Position numbers and translations under genes: made by a program | The notes under the pieces: generated by a model | What the model was told of the DNA's origin: nothing | Databases searched by the model: none | The model's input: only the letters and a program-made list of their open reading frames with translations | Shown here: positions 27,158-39,498 of the stretch, in pieces | Position numbering within the stretch: position 1 is the first letter of the stretch | How the letters are laid out: each line of letters begins with the position of its first letter | From: Hydractinia symbiolongicarpus | Lineage: Eukaryota > Cnidaria > Hydrozoa > Anthoathecata > Hydractiniidae | DNA: 64,000 bases | Reading direction: 5' to 3' | Assembly (NCBI RefSeq): GCF_029227915.1 | Contig: NC_079885.1 | Coordinates: forward strand, 1,550,001 to 1,614,000

Positions 27158-28368
27158 CACCACTAAAACGCATGAGACTTGTAGTTTTCAAAAATGTTTT
27201 CATTTTTGATGAGACGCTTAATGAAAGAGGTTTAATCGCCGGCAAACGAAATCCCGCGTTTTCCCGTAAATCCGGGGCTTGGCCCGTATAGTCGAATGTA
27301 TACAAAGAAAGTACCCAGGGAGTAAACTCATTTCCCGAACGATTTTGTAATTTTTTTTTTCACCACTAAAACGCATGAGACTTGTAGTTTTCAAAAATGT
27401 TTTCATTTTTGATGAGACGCTGAATAAAGCAGTTTAATCGCCGGCAAACGAAAACCTGCGATTTCCCTAAATCCCGGACTCCGCCCGTATAGTCAAAAGT
27501 ATACAAAGAAAGTACCCAGGGAGTAAACTCATTTCCCGAACGATTTTTTAAAATACTTTTTCACCACTAAAACGCATGAGACTTGTAGTTTTCAAAAATG
27601 TTTTCATTTTTGATGAGACGCTGAATAAAAGCACTTTAATCGCCGGCAAACGAAAACCTGCGATTTCCCTAAATCCCGGACTCGGCCCGTATAGTCAAAA
27701 GTATACAAAGAAAGTACCCAGGGAGTAAACTCATTTCCCGAACGATTTTTTAAATTACTTTTTCACCACTAAAACGCATGAGACTTGTAGTTTTCAAAAA
27801 TGTTTTCATTTTTGATGAGACGCTGAATAAAAGCAGTTTCATCGCCGGCAAACGAAAACCTGCGATTTCCCTAAATCCCGGACTCAGCCCATATAGTCAA
27901 AAGTATACAAAGAAAGTACCCAGGGAGTAAACTCATTTCCAGAACGATTTTTTAAATCATTTTTTCACCACTAAAACGCATAAGACTTGTAGTTTTTAAA
28001 AATGTTTTCATTTTTGATGAGACGCTGAATACGAGAAGTTTAATCGCCGGCAAACGAAAACCCGCGATTTCCCTAAATCCCGGACTCGGCCCGTATAGTC
28101 AAAAGTATACAAAGAAAGTACCCAGGGAGTAAACTCATTTCCCGAACGATTTTTTAAATTATTATTTCACCACTAAAACGCATGAGACTTGTAGTTTTCA
28201 AAAATGTTTTCATTTTTGATGAGACGCTGAATAAAGCAGTTTAATCGCCGGCAAACGAAAACCTGCGATTTCCCTAAATCCCGGACTCGGCCCGTATAGT
28301 CAAAAGTATACAAAGAAAGTACCCAGGGAGTAAACTCATTTCCCGAACGATTTTTTAAATTATTTTTT
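27158..28368 (+). repeat. Shortened higher-order unit V-K-C-S-Y-K, 1211 bp
   Basis: C is marked by AAAATACTTTTTCACC with GCACTTTAATCG. Relative to the 13-mer form the H-G-N-T-P-G-N block is missing, as expected from a deletion by unequal exchange between similar monomers. Confidence 0.85.
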
Positions 28369-29583
28369 CACCACTAAAACGCATGAGACTTGTAGTTTTC
28401 AAAAATGTTTTCATTTTTGATGAGACGCTTAATGAAAGAGGTTTAATCGCCGGCAAACGAAATCCCGCGTTTTCCCGTAAATCCGGGGCTTGGCCCGCAT
28501 AGTCGAATGTATACAAAGAAAGTACCCAGGGAGTAAACTCATTTCCCGAACGATTTTGTAATTTTTTTTTTCACCACTAAAACGCATGAGACTTGTAGTT
28601 TTCAAAAATGTTTTCATTTTTGATGAGACGCTGAATAAAAGCAGTTTAATCGCCGGCAAATGAAAACCTGCGATTTCCCGTAAATCCCGGGCTTGGCCCG
28701 TATAGTCAAAAGTATACAAAGAAAGTACCCAGGGAGTAAACTCATTTCCCAAACGATTTTTTAAATTATTATTTCACCACTAAAACGCATGAGACTTGTA
28801 GTTTTCAAGAATGTTTTCATTTTTGATGAGACGCTGAATAAAAGCAGTTTAATCGCCGGCAAACGAAAACCTGCGATTTCCCGTAAATCCCGGACTCGGC
28901 CCGTATAGTCAAAAGTAAACAAAGAAAGTACCCAGGGAGTAAACTCATTTCCAAAACGATTTTCTAAATTATTTTTTCACCACTAAAACGCATAAGACTT
29001 GTAGTTTTTAAAAATGTTTTCATTTTTGATGAAACGCTGAATAAAAGCAGTTTAATCGCCGGCAAACGAAAACCCGCGATTTCCCGTAAATCCCGGGCTT
29101 GGCTCGTATAGTCAAAAGTATACAAAGAAAGTACCCAGGGAGTAAACTCATTTCCAGAACGATTTTTTAAATCATTTTTTCACCACTAAAACGCATAAGA
29201 CTTGTAGTTTTCAAAAATGTTTTCATTTTTGATGAGACGCTGAATACGAGAAGTTTAATCGCCGGCAAACGAAAACCCGCGATTTCCCTAAATCCCGGAC
29301 TCGGCCCGTATAGTCAAAAGTATACAAAGAAAGTACCCAGGGAGTAAACTCATTTCCCGAACGATTTTTTAAATTATTATTTCACCACTAAAACGCATGA
29401 GACTTGTAGTTTTCAAAAATGTTTTCATTTTTGATGAGACGCTGAATAAAGCAGTTTAATCGCCGGCAAACGAAAACCTGCGATTTCCCTAAATCCCGGA
29501 CTCGGCCCGTATAGTCAAAAGTATACAAAGAAAGTACCCAGGGAGTAAACTCATTTCCCGAACGATTTTTTAAATTATTTTTT
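28369..29583 (+). repeat. Shortened higher-order unit V-H*-G-N-Y*-K, 1215 bp
   Basis: The second monomer begins like K (TTTTCAAAAATG) and ends like H (GCAAATGAAAAC), so K and H are fused. The later Y monomer carries TTTTCAAAAATG rather than its usual TTTTTAAAAATG. Both look like recombination joints inside monomers. Confidence 0.8.
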
Positions 29584-32213
29584 CACCACTAAAACGCATG
29601 AGACTTGTAGTTTTCAAAAATGTTTTCATTTTTGATGAGACGCTTAATGAAAGAGGTTTAATCGCCGGCAAACGAAATCCCGCGTTTTCCCGTAAATCCG
29701 GGGCTTGGCCCGTATAGTCGAATGTATACAAAGAAAGTACCCAGGGAGTAAACTCATTTCCCGAACGATTTTGTAATTTTTTTTTTCACCACTAAAACGC
29801 ATGAGACTTGTAGTTTTCAAAAATGTTTTCATTTTTGATGAGACGCTGAATAAAGCAGTTTAATCGCCGGCAAACGAAAACCTGCGATTTCCCTAAATCC
29901 CGGACTCCGCCCGTATAGTCAAAAGTATACAAAGAAAGTACCCAGGGAGTAAACTCATTTCCAGAACGATTTTTTAAATTATTTTTTCACCACTAAAACG
30001 CATAAGACTTATAGTTTTTAAAAATGTTTTCATTTTTGATGAGACGCTGAATAAAAGCAGTTTAATCGCCGGCAAATGAAAACCTGCGATTTCCCGTAAA
30101 TCCCGGGCTTGGCCCGTATAGTCAAAAGTATACAAAGAAAGTACCCAGGGAGTAAACTCATTTCCCAAACGATTTTTTAAATTATTATTTCACCACTAAA
30201 ACGCATGAGACTTGTAGTTTTCAAGAATGTTTTCATTTTTGATGAGACGCTGAATAAAAGCAGTTTAATCGCCGGCAAACGAAAACCTGCGATTTCCCGT
30301 AAATCCCGGACTCGGCCCGTATAGTCAAAAGTAAACAAAGAAAGTACCCAGGGAGTAAACTCATTTCCAAAACGATTTTTTAAATTATTTTTTCACCACT
30401 AAAACGCATAAGACTTGTAGTTTTTAAAAATGTTTTCATTTTTGATGAAACGCTGAATAAAAGAAGTTTAATCGCCGGCAAACGAAAACCCGCGATTTCC
30501 CGTAAATCCCGGGCTTGGCTCGTATAGTCAAAAGTATACAAATAAAGTACCCAGGGAGTAAACTCATTTCCCGAACGATTTTTTAAATTACTTTTTCACC
30601 ACTAAAACGCATGAGACTTGTAGTATTCAAAAATGTTTTCATTTTTGATGAGACGCTGAGTAAAAGCAGTTTAATCGCCGGCAAACGAAAACCTGCAATT
30701 TCCCTAAATCCCGGACTCGGCCCGTATAGTCAAAAGTATACAAAGAAAGTACCCAGGGAGTAAACTCATTTCCAAAACGATTTTTTAAATTATTATTTCA
30801 CCACTAAAACGCATGAGACTTGTATTTTTTAAAAATGTTTTCATTTTTGATGAGACGCTGAATAAAAGAAGTTTAATCGCCGGCAAACGAAAACCCGCGA
30901 TTTCCCGTAAGTCCCGGGCTTGGCCGTATAGTCAAAAGTATACAAAGAAAGTACCCAGGGAGTAAACTCATTTCCCAAACGATTTTTTAAATTATTATTT
31001 CACCACTAAAACGCATGAGACTTGTAGTTTTCAAGAATGTTTTCATTTTTGATGAGACGCTGAATAAAAGCAGTTTAATCGCCGGCAAACGAAAACCTGC
31101 GATTTCCCGTAAATCCCGGACTCGGCCCGTATAGTCAAAAGTAAACAAAGAAAGTACCCAGGGAGTAAACTCATTTCCAAAACGATTTTTTAAATTATTT
31201 TTTCACCACTAAAACGCATAAGACTTGTAGTTTTTAAAAATGTTTTCATTTTTGATGAAACGCTGAATAAAAGAAGTTCAATCGCCGGCAAACGAAAACC
31301 CGCGATTTCCCGTAAATCCCGGGCTTGGCTCGTATAGTCAAAAGTATACAAAGAAAGTACCCAGGGAGTAAACTCATTTCCCGAACGATTTTTTAAAATA
31401 CTTTTTCACCACTAAAACGCATGAGACTTGTAGTTTTCAAAAATGTTTTCATTTTTGATGAGACGCTGAATAAAAGCACTTTAATCGCCGGCAAACGAAA
31501 ACCTGCGATTTCCCTAAATCCCGGACTCGGCCCGTATAGTCAAAAGTATACAAAGAAAGTACCCAGGGAGTAAACTCATTTCCCGAACGATTTTTTAAAT
31601 TACTTTTTCACCACTAAAACGCATGAGACTTGTAGTTTTCAAAAATGTTTTCATTTTTGATGAGACGCTGAATAAAAGCAGTTTCATCGCCGGCAAACGA
31701 AAACCTGCGATTTCCCTAAATCCCGGACTCAGCCCATATAGTCAAAAGTATACAAAGAAAGTACCCAGGGAGTAAACTCATTTCCAGAACGATTTTTTAA
31801 ATCATTTTTTCACCACTAAAACGCATAAGACTTGTAGTTTTTAAAAATGTTTTCATTTTTGATGAGACGCTGAATACGAGAAGTTTAATCGCCGGCAAAC
31901 GAAAACCCGCGATTTCCCTAAATCCCGGACTCGGCCCGTATAGTCAAAAGTATACAAAGAAAGTACCCAGGGAGTAAACTCATTTCCCGAACGATTTTTT
32001 AAATTATTATTTCACCACTAAAACGCATGAGACTTGTAGTTTTCAAAAATGTTTTCATTTTTGATGAGACGCTGAATAAAGCAGTTTAATCGCCGGCAAA
32101 CGAAAACCTGCGATTTCCCTAAATCCCGGACTCGGCCCGTATAGTCAAAAGTATACAAAGAAAGTACCCAGGGAGTAAACTCATTTCCCGAACGATTTTT
32201 TAAATTATTTTTT
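29584..32213 (+). repeat. 13-monomer higher-order unit V-K-H-G-N-T-P-G-N-C-S-Y-K, 2630 bp
   Basis: The order is the same as at 24730-27157, with a C monomer inserted before S. It is the longest non-redundant form of the unit, so the other units can be read as deletions or expansions of it. Single-base differences from the 12-mer copy are few, for example GTATTTTTTAAA in P and GTTCAATCG in N. Confidence 0.88.
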
Positions 32214-33424
32214 CACCACTAAAACGCATGAGACTTGTAGTTTTCAAAAATGTTTTCATTTTTGATGAGACGCTTAATGAAAGAGGTTTAATCGCCGGCA
32301 AACGAAATCCCGCGTTTTCCCGTAAATCCGGGGCTTGGCCCGTATAGTCGAATGTATACAAAGAAAGTACCCAGGGAGTAAACTCATTTCCCGAACGATT
32401 TTGTAATTTTTTTTTTCACCACTAAAACGCATGAGACTTGTAGTTTTTAAAAATGTTTTCATTTTTGATGAGACGCTGAATAAAGCAGTTTAATCGCCGG
32501 CAAACGAAAACCGGCGATTTCCCTAAATCCCGGACTCCGCCCGTATAGTCAAAAGTATACAAAGAAAGTACCCAGGGAGTAAACTCATTTCCCGAACGAT
32601 TTTTTAAAATACTTTTTCACCACTAAAACGCATGAGACTTGTAGTTTTCAAAAATGTTTTCATTTTTGATGAGACGCTGAATAAAAGGACTTTAATCGCC
32701 GGCAAACGAAAACCTGCGATTTCCCTAAATCCCGGACTCGGCCCGTATAGTCAAAAGTATACAAAGAAAGTACCCAGGGAGTAAACTCATTTCCCGAACG
32801 ATTTTTTAAATTACTTTTTCACCACTAAAACGCATGAGACTTGTAGTTTTCAAAAATGTTTTCATTTTTGATGAGACGCTGAATAAAAGCAGTTTCATCG
32901 CCGGCAAACGAAAACCTGCGATTTCCCTAAATCCCGGACTCAGCCCATATAGTCAAAAGTATACAAAGAAAGTACCCAGGGAGTAAACTCATTTCCAGAA
33001 CGATTTTTTAAATCATTTTTTCACCACTAAAACGCATAAGACTTGTAGTTTTTAAAAATGTTTTCATTTTTGATGAGACGCTGAATACGAGAAGTTTAAT
33101 CGCCGGCAAACGAAAACCCGCGATTTCCCTAAATCCCGGACTCGGCCCGTATAGTCAAAAGTATACAAAGAAAGTACCCAGGGAGTAAACTCATTTCCCG
33201 AACGATTTTTTAAATTATTATTTCACCACTAAAACGCATGAGACTTGTAGTTTTCAAAAATGTTTTCATTTTTGATGAGACGCTGAATAAAGCAGTTTAA
33301 TCGCCGGCAAACGAAAACCTGCGATTTCCCTAAATCCCGGACTCGGCCCGTATAGTCAAAAGTATACAAAGAAAGTACCCAGGGAGTAAACTCATTTCCC
33401 GAACGATTTTTTAAATTATTTTTT
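32214..33424 (+). repeat. Shortened higher-order unit V-K-C-S-Y-K, 1211 bp
   Basis: It has the same composition and length as 27158-28368, with a few private changes: AAAAGGACTTT in C and ACCGGCGATTT in K. The two short units therefore either share one deletion or exchanged sequence. Confidence 0.85.
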
Positions 33425-35246
33425 CACCACTAAAACGCATGAGACTTGTAGTTTTCAAAAATGTTTTCATTTTTGATGAGACGCTTAATGAAAGAGGTTT
33501 AATCGCCGGCAAACGAAATCCCGCGTTTTCCCGTAAATCCGGGGCTTGGCCCGTATAGTCGAATGTATACAAAGAAAGTACCCAGGGAGTAAACTCATTT
33601 CCCGAACGATTTTGTAATTTTTTTTTTCACCACTAAAACGCATGAGACTTGTAGTTTTCAAAAATGTTTTCATTTTTGATGAGACGCTGAATAAAGCAGT
33701 TTAATCGCCGGCAAACGAAAACCTGCGATTTCCCTAAATCCCGGACTCCGCCCGTATAGTCAAAAGTATACAAAGAAAGTACCCAGGGAGTAAACTCATT
33801 TCCAGAACGATTTTTTAAATTATTTTTTCACCACTAAAACGCATAAGACTTATAGTTTTTAAAAATGTTTTCATTTTTGATGAGACGCTGAATAAAAGCA
33901 GTTTAATCGCCGGCAAATGAAAACCTGCGATTTCCCGTAAATCCCGGGCTTGGCCCGTATAGTCAAAAGTATACAAAGAAAGTACCCAGGGAGTAAACTC
34001 ATTTCCCAAACGATTTTTTAAATTATTATTTCACCACTAAAACGCATGAGACTTGTAGTTTTCAAGAATGTTTTCATTTTTGATGAGACGCTGAATAAAA
34101 GCAGTTTAATCGCCGGCAAACGAAAACCTGCGATTTCCCGTAAATCCCGGACTCGGCCCGTATAGTCAAAAGTAAACAAAGAAAGTACCCAGGGAGTAAA
34201 CTCATTTCCAAAACGATTTTTTAAATTATTTTTTCACCACTAAAACGCATAAGACTTGTAGTTTTTAAAAATGTTTTCATTTTTGATGAAACGCTGAATA
34301 AAAGAAGTTTAATCGCCGGCAAACGAAAACCCGCGATTTCCCGTAAATCCCGGGCTTGGCTCGTATAGTCAAAAGTATACAAAGAAAGTACCCAGGGAGT
34401 AAACTCATTTCCCGAACGATTTTTTAAATTACTTTTTCACCACTAAAACGCATGAGACTTGTAGTATTCAAAAATGTTTTCATTTTTGATGAGACGCTGA
34501 ATAAAAGCAGTTTAATCGCCGGCAAACGAAAACCTGCAATTTCCCTAAATCCCGGACTCGGCCCGTATAGTCAAAAGTATACAAAGAAAGTACCCAGGGA
34601 GTAAACTCATTTCCAAAACGATTTTTTAAATTATTATTTCACCACTAAAACGCATGAGACTTGTAGTTTTTAAAAATGTTTTCATTTTTGATGAGACGCT
34701 GAATAAAAGAAGTTTAATCGCCGGCAAACGAAAACCCGCGATTTCCCGTAAGTCCCGGGCTTGGCCGTATAGTCAAAAGTATACAAAGAAAGTACCCAGG
34801 GAGTAAACTCATTTCCCAAACGATTTTTTAAATTATTATTTCACCACTAAAACGCATGAGACTTGTAGTTTTCAAGAATGTTTTCATTTTTGATGAGACG
34901 CTGAATAAAAGCAGTTTAATCGCCGGCAAACGAAAACCTGCGATTTCCCGTAAATCCCGGACTCGGCCCGTATAGTCAAAAGTAAACAAAGAAAGTACCC
35001 AGGGAGTAAACTCATTTCCAAAACGATTTTTTAAATTATTTTTTTACCACTAAACGCATGAGACTTGTAGTTTTCAAAAATATTTTCATATTTGATGGGA
35101 CGCTGAATAAAAGAAGTTTAATCGCCGGCAAACGAAAATCCGCGATTTCCCGTAAATCCCGGACTCGGCCCGTATAGTCAAAAGTATACAAAGAAAGTAC
35201 CCAGGGAGTAAACTCATTTCCCGAACGATTTTTTAAATTATTTTTT
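33425..35246 (+). repeat. Higher-order unit V-K-H-G-N-T-P-G-W, 1822 bp (9 monomers)
   Basis: After the second G monomer the array switches to a W monomer near 35035-35045. The G end (CCAAAACGATTTTTTAAATT) runs into the W start (TTTTTACCACTAAACGCATG). The joint lies in the T-rich monomer end. Confidence 0.83.
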
Positions 35247-38200
35247 CACCACTAAAACGCATGAGACTTGTAGTTTTCAAAAATGTTTTCATTTTTGATG
35301 AGACGCTTAATGAAAGAGGTTTAATCGCCGGCAAACGAAATCCCGCGTTTTCCCGTAAATCCGGGGCTTGGCCCGTATAGTCGAATGTATACAAAGAAAG
35401 TACCCAGGGAGTAAACTCATTTCCCGAACGATTTTGTAATTTTTTTTTTCACCACTAAAACGCATGAGACTTGTAGTTTTCAAAAATGTTTTCATTTTTG
35501 ATGAGACGCTGAATAAAGCAGTTTAATCGCCGGCAAACGAAAACCTGCGATTTCCCTAAATCCCGGACTCCGCCCGTATAGTCAAAAGTATACAAAGAAA
35601 GTACCCAGGGAGTAAACTCATTTCCAGAACGATTTTTTAAATTATTTTTTCACCACTAAAACGCATAAGACTTATAGTTTTTAAAAATGTTTTCATTTTT
35701 GATGAGACGCTGAATAAAAGCAGTTTAATCGCCGGCAAATGAAAACCTGCGATTTCCCGTAAATCCCGGGCTTGGCCCGTATAGTCAAAAGTATACAAAG
35801 AAAGTACCCAGGGAGTAAACTCATTTCCCAAACGATTTTTTAAATTATTATTTCACCACTAAAACGCATGAGACTTGTAGTTTTCAAGAATGTTTTCATT
35901 TTTGATGAGACGCTGAATAAAAGCAGTTTAATCGCCGGCAAACGAAAACCTGCGATTTCCCGTAAATCCCGGACTCGGCCCGTATAGTCAAAAGTAAACA
36001 AAGAAAGTACCCAGGGAGTAAACTCATTTCCAAAACGATTTTTTAAATTATTTTTTCACCACTAAAACGCATAAGACTTGTAGTTTTTAAAAATGTTTTC
36101 ATTTTTGATGAAACGCTGAATAAAAGAAGTTTAATCGCCGGCAAACGAAAACCCGCGATTTCCCGTAAATCCCGGGCTTGGCTCGTATAGTCAAAAGTAT
36201 ACAAAGAAAGTACCCAGGGAGTAAACTCATTTCCCGAACGATTTTTTAAATTACTTTTTCACCACTAAAACGCATGAGACTTGTAGTATTCAAAAATGTT
36301 TTCATTTTTGATGAGACGCTGAATAAAAGCAGTTTAATCGCCGGCAAACGAAAACCTGCAATTTCCCTAAATCCCGGACTCGGCCCGTATAGTCAAAAGT
36401 ATACAAAGAAAGTACCCAGGGAGTAAACTCATTTCCAAAACGATTTTTAAATTATTATTTCACCACTAAAACGCATGAGACTTGTAGTTTTTAAAAATGT
36501 TTTCATTTTTGATGAGAAACTGAATAAAAGAAGTTTAATCGCCGGCAAACGAAAACCCGCGATTTCCCGTAAGTCCCGGGCTTGGCAGTATAGTCAAAAG
36601 TATACAAAGAAAGTACCCAGGGAGTAAACTCATTTCCCAAACGATTTTTTAAATTATTATTTCACCACTAAAACGCATGAGACTTGTAGTTTTCAAGAAT
36701 GTTTTCATTTTTGATGAGACGCTGAATAAAAGCAGTTTAATCGCCGGCAAACGAAAACCTGCGATTTCCCGTAAATCCCGGACTCGGCCCGTATAGTCAA
36801 AAGTAAACAAAGAAAGTACCCAGGGAGTAAACTCATTTCCAAAACGATTTTTTAAATTATTATTTCACCACTAAAACGCATGAGACTTGTAGTTTTTAAA
36901 AATGTTTTCATTTTTGATGAGACGCTGAATAAAAGAAGTTTAATCGCCGGCAAACGAAAACCCGCGATTTCCCGTAAGTCCCGGGCTTGGCAGTATAGTC
37001 AAAAGTATACAAAGAAAGTACCCAGGGAGAAAACTCATTTCCAGAACGATTTTTTAAATTATTTTTTCACCACTAAAACGCATAAGACTTATAGTTTTTA
37101 AAAATGTTTTCATTTTTGATGAGACGCTGAATAAAAGCAGTTTAATCGCCGGCAAATGAAAACCTGCGATTTCCCGTAAATCCCGGGCTTGGCCCGTATA
37201 GTCAAAAGTATACAAAGAAAGTACCCAGGGAGTAAACTCATTTCCCAAACGATTTTTTAAATTATTATTTCACCACTAAAACGCATGAGACTTGTAGTTT
37301 TCAAGAATGTTTTCATTTTTGATGAGACGCTGAATAAAAGCAGTTTAATCGCCGGCAAACGAAAACCTGCGATTTCCCGTAAATCCCGGACTCGGCCCGT
37401 ATAGTCAAAAGTAAACAAAGAAAGTACCCAGGGAGTAAACTCATTTCCAAAACGATTTTTTAAATTATTTTTTCACCACTAAAACGCATAAGACTTGTAG
37501 TTTTTAAAAATGTTTTCATTTTTGATGAAACGCTGAATAAAAGAAGTTTAATCGCCGGCAAACGAAAACCCGCGATTTCCCGTAAATCCCGGGCTTGGCT
37601 CGTATAGTCAAAAGTATACAAAGAAAGTACCCAGGGAGTAAACTCATTTCCCGAACGATTTTTTAAATTACTTTTTCACCACTAAAACGCATGAGACTTG
37701 TAGTATTCAAAAATGTTTTCATTTTTGATGAGACGCTGAATAAAAGCAGTTTAATCGCCGGCAAACGAAAACCTGCAATTTCCCTAAATCCCGGACTCGG
37801 CCCGTATAGTCAAAAGTAAAGAAAGAAAGTACCCAGGGAGTAAACTCATTTCCAAAACGATTTTTTAAATTATTATTTCACCACTAAAACGCATGAGACT
37901 TGTAGTTTTTAAAAATGTTTTCATTTTTGATGAGACGCTGAATAAAAGAAGTTTAATCGCCGGCAAACGAAAACCCGCGATTTCCCGTAAGTCCCGGGCT
38001 TGGCAGTATAGTCAAAAGTATACAAAGAAAGTACCCAGGGAGTAAACTCATTTCCCAAACGATTTTTTAAATTATTATTTCACCACTAAAACGCATGAGA
38101 CTTGTAGTTTTCAAGAATGTTTTCATTTTTGATGAGACGCTGAATAAAAGCAGTTTAATCGCCGGCAAACGAAAACCTGCGATTTCCCGTAAATCCCGGA

Positions 38201-39498
38201 CTCGGCCCGTATAGTCAAAAGTAAACAAAGAAAGTACCCAGGGAGTAAACTCATTTCCAAAACGATTTTTTAAATTATTATTTCACCACTAAAACGCATG
38301 AGACTTGTAGTTTTTAAAAATGTTTTCATTTTTGATGAGACGCTGAATAAAAGAAGTTTAATCGCCGGCAAACGAAAACCCGCGATTTCCCGTAAGTCCC
38401 GGGCTTGGCAGTATAGTCAAAAGTATACAAAGAAAGTACCCAGGGAGAAAACTCATTTCCCAAACGATTTTTTAAATTATTATTTCACCACTAAAACGCA
38501 TGAGACTTGTAGTTTTCAAGAATGTTTTCATTTTTGATGAGACGCTGAATAAAAGCAGTTTAATCGCCGGCAAACGAAAACCTGCGATTTCCCGTAAATC
38601 CCGGACTCGGCCCGTATAGTCAAAAGTAAACAAAGAAAGTACCCAGGGAGTAAACTCATTTCCAAAACGATTTTTTAAATTATTTTTTCACCACTAAAAC
38701 GCATAAGACTTGTAGTTTTTAAAAATGTTTTCATTTTTGATGAAACGCTGAATAAAAGAAGTTTAATCGCCGGCAAACGAAAACCCGCGATTTCCCGTAA
38801 ATCCCGGGCTTGGCTCGTATAGTCAAAAGTATACAAAGAAAGTACCCAGGGAGTAAACTCATTTCCCGAACGATTTTTTAAAATACTTTTTCACCACTAA
38901 AACGCATGAGACTTGTAGTTTTCAAAAATGTTTTCATTTTTGATGAGACGCTGAATAAAAGCACTTTAATCGCCGGCAAACGAAAACCTGCGATTTCCCT
39001 AAATCCCGGACTCGGCCCGTATAGTCAAAAGTATACAAAGAAAATACCCAGGGAGTAAACTCATTTCCAGAACGATTTTTTAAATTATTTTTTCACCACT
39101 AAAACGCATAAGACTTGTAGTTTTTAAAAATGTTTTCATTTTTGATGAGACGCTGAATAAGAGAAGTTTAATCGCCGGCAAACGAAAACCCGCGATTTCA
39201 CGTAAATCCCGGGCTTGGCCCGTATAGTCAAAAGTATACAAAGAAAGTACCCAGGGAGTAAACTCATTTCCCGAACGATTTTTTATATTATTTTTTTACC
39301 ACTAAACGCATGAGACTTGTAGTTTTCAAAAATATTTTCATATTTGATGGGACGCTGAATAAAAGAAGTTTAATCGCCGGCAAACGAAAATCCGCGATTT
39401 CCCGTAAATCCCGGACTCGGCCCGTATAGTCAAAAGTATACAAAGAAAGTACCTAGGGAGTAAACTCATTTCCCGAACGATTTTTTAAATTATTTTTT
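35247..39498 (+). repeat. Expanded higher-order unit, 4252 bp (21 monomers)
   Basis: The order is V-K-H-G-N-T-P-G-P-H-G-N-T-P-G-P-G-N-C-R-W. The H-G-N-T-P-G section is doubled and G-P pairs are amplified. P monomers here have GGCTTGGCAGTATAG, unlike GGCCGTATAG further left, so the P copies were homogenised locally. R is marked by GAATAAGAGAAG with GCGATTTCACGTAAAT. Confidence 0.82.

Noticed and set aside
28429-28752. A 107-residue minus-strand frame across two monomers.
   Set aside because: It is another chance fusion of satellite frames, at the V/H* chimeric junction, with no domain or start context.
36880-38537. Plus-strand frames of 73 and 79 residues starting at CGCATGAGACTTGTAG.
   Set aside because: They cover ordinary monomers, stop at random positions and are kept open by GAGAAAACTC replacing GAGTAAACTC, which removes a stop codon. 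No evidence of translation.
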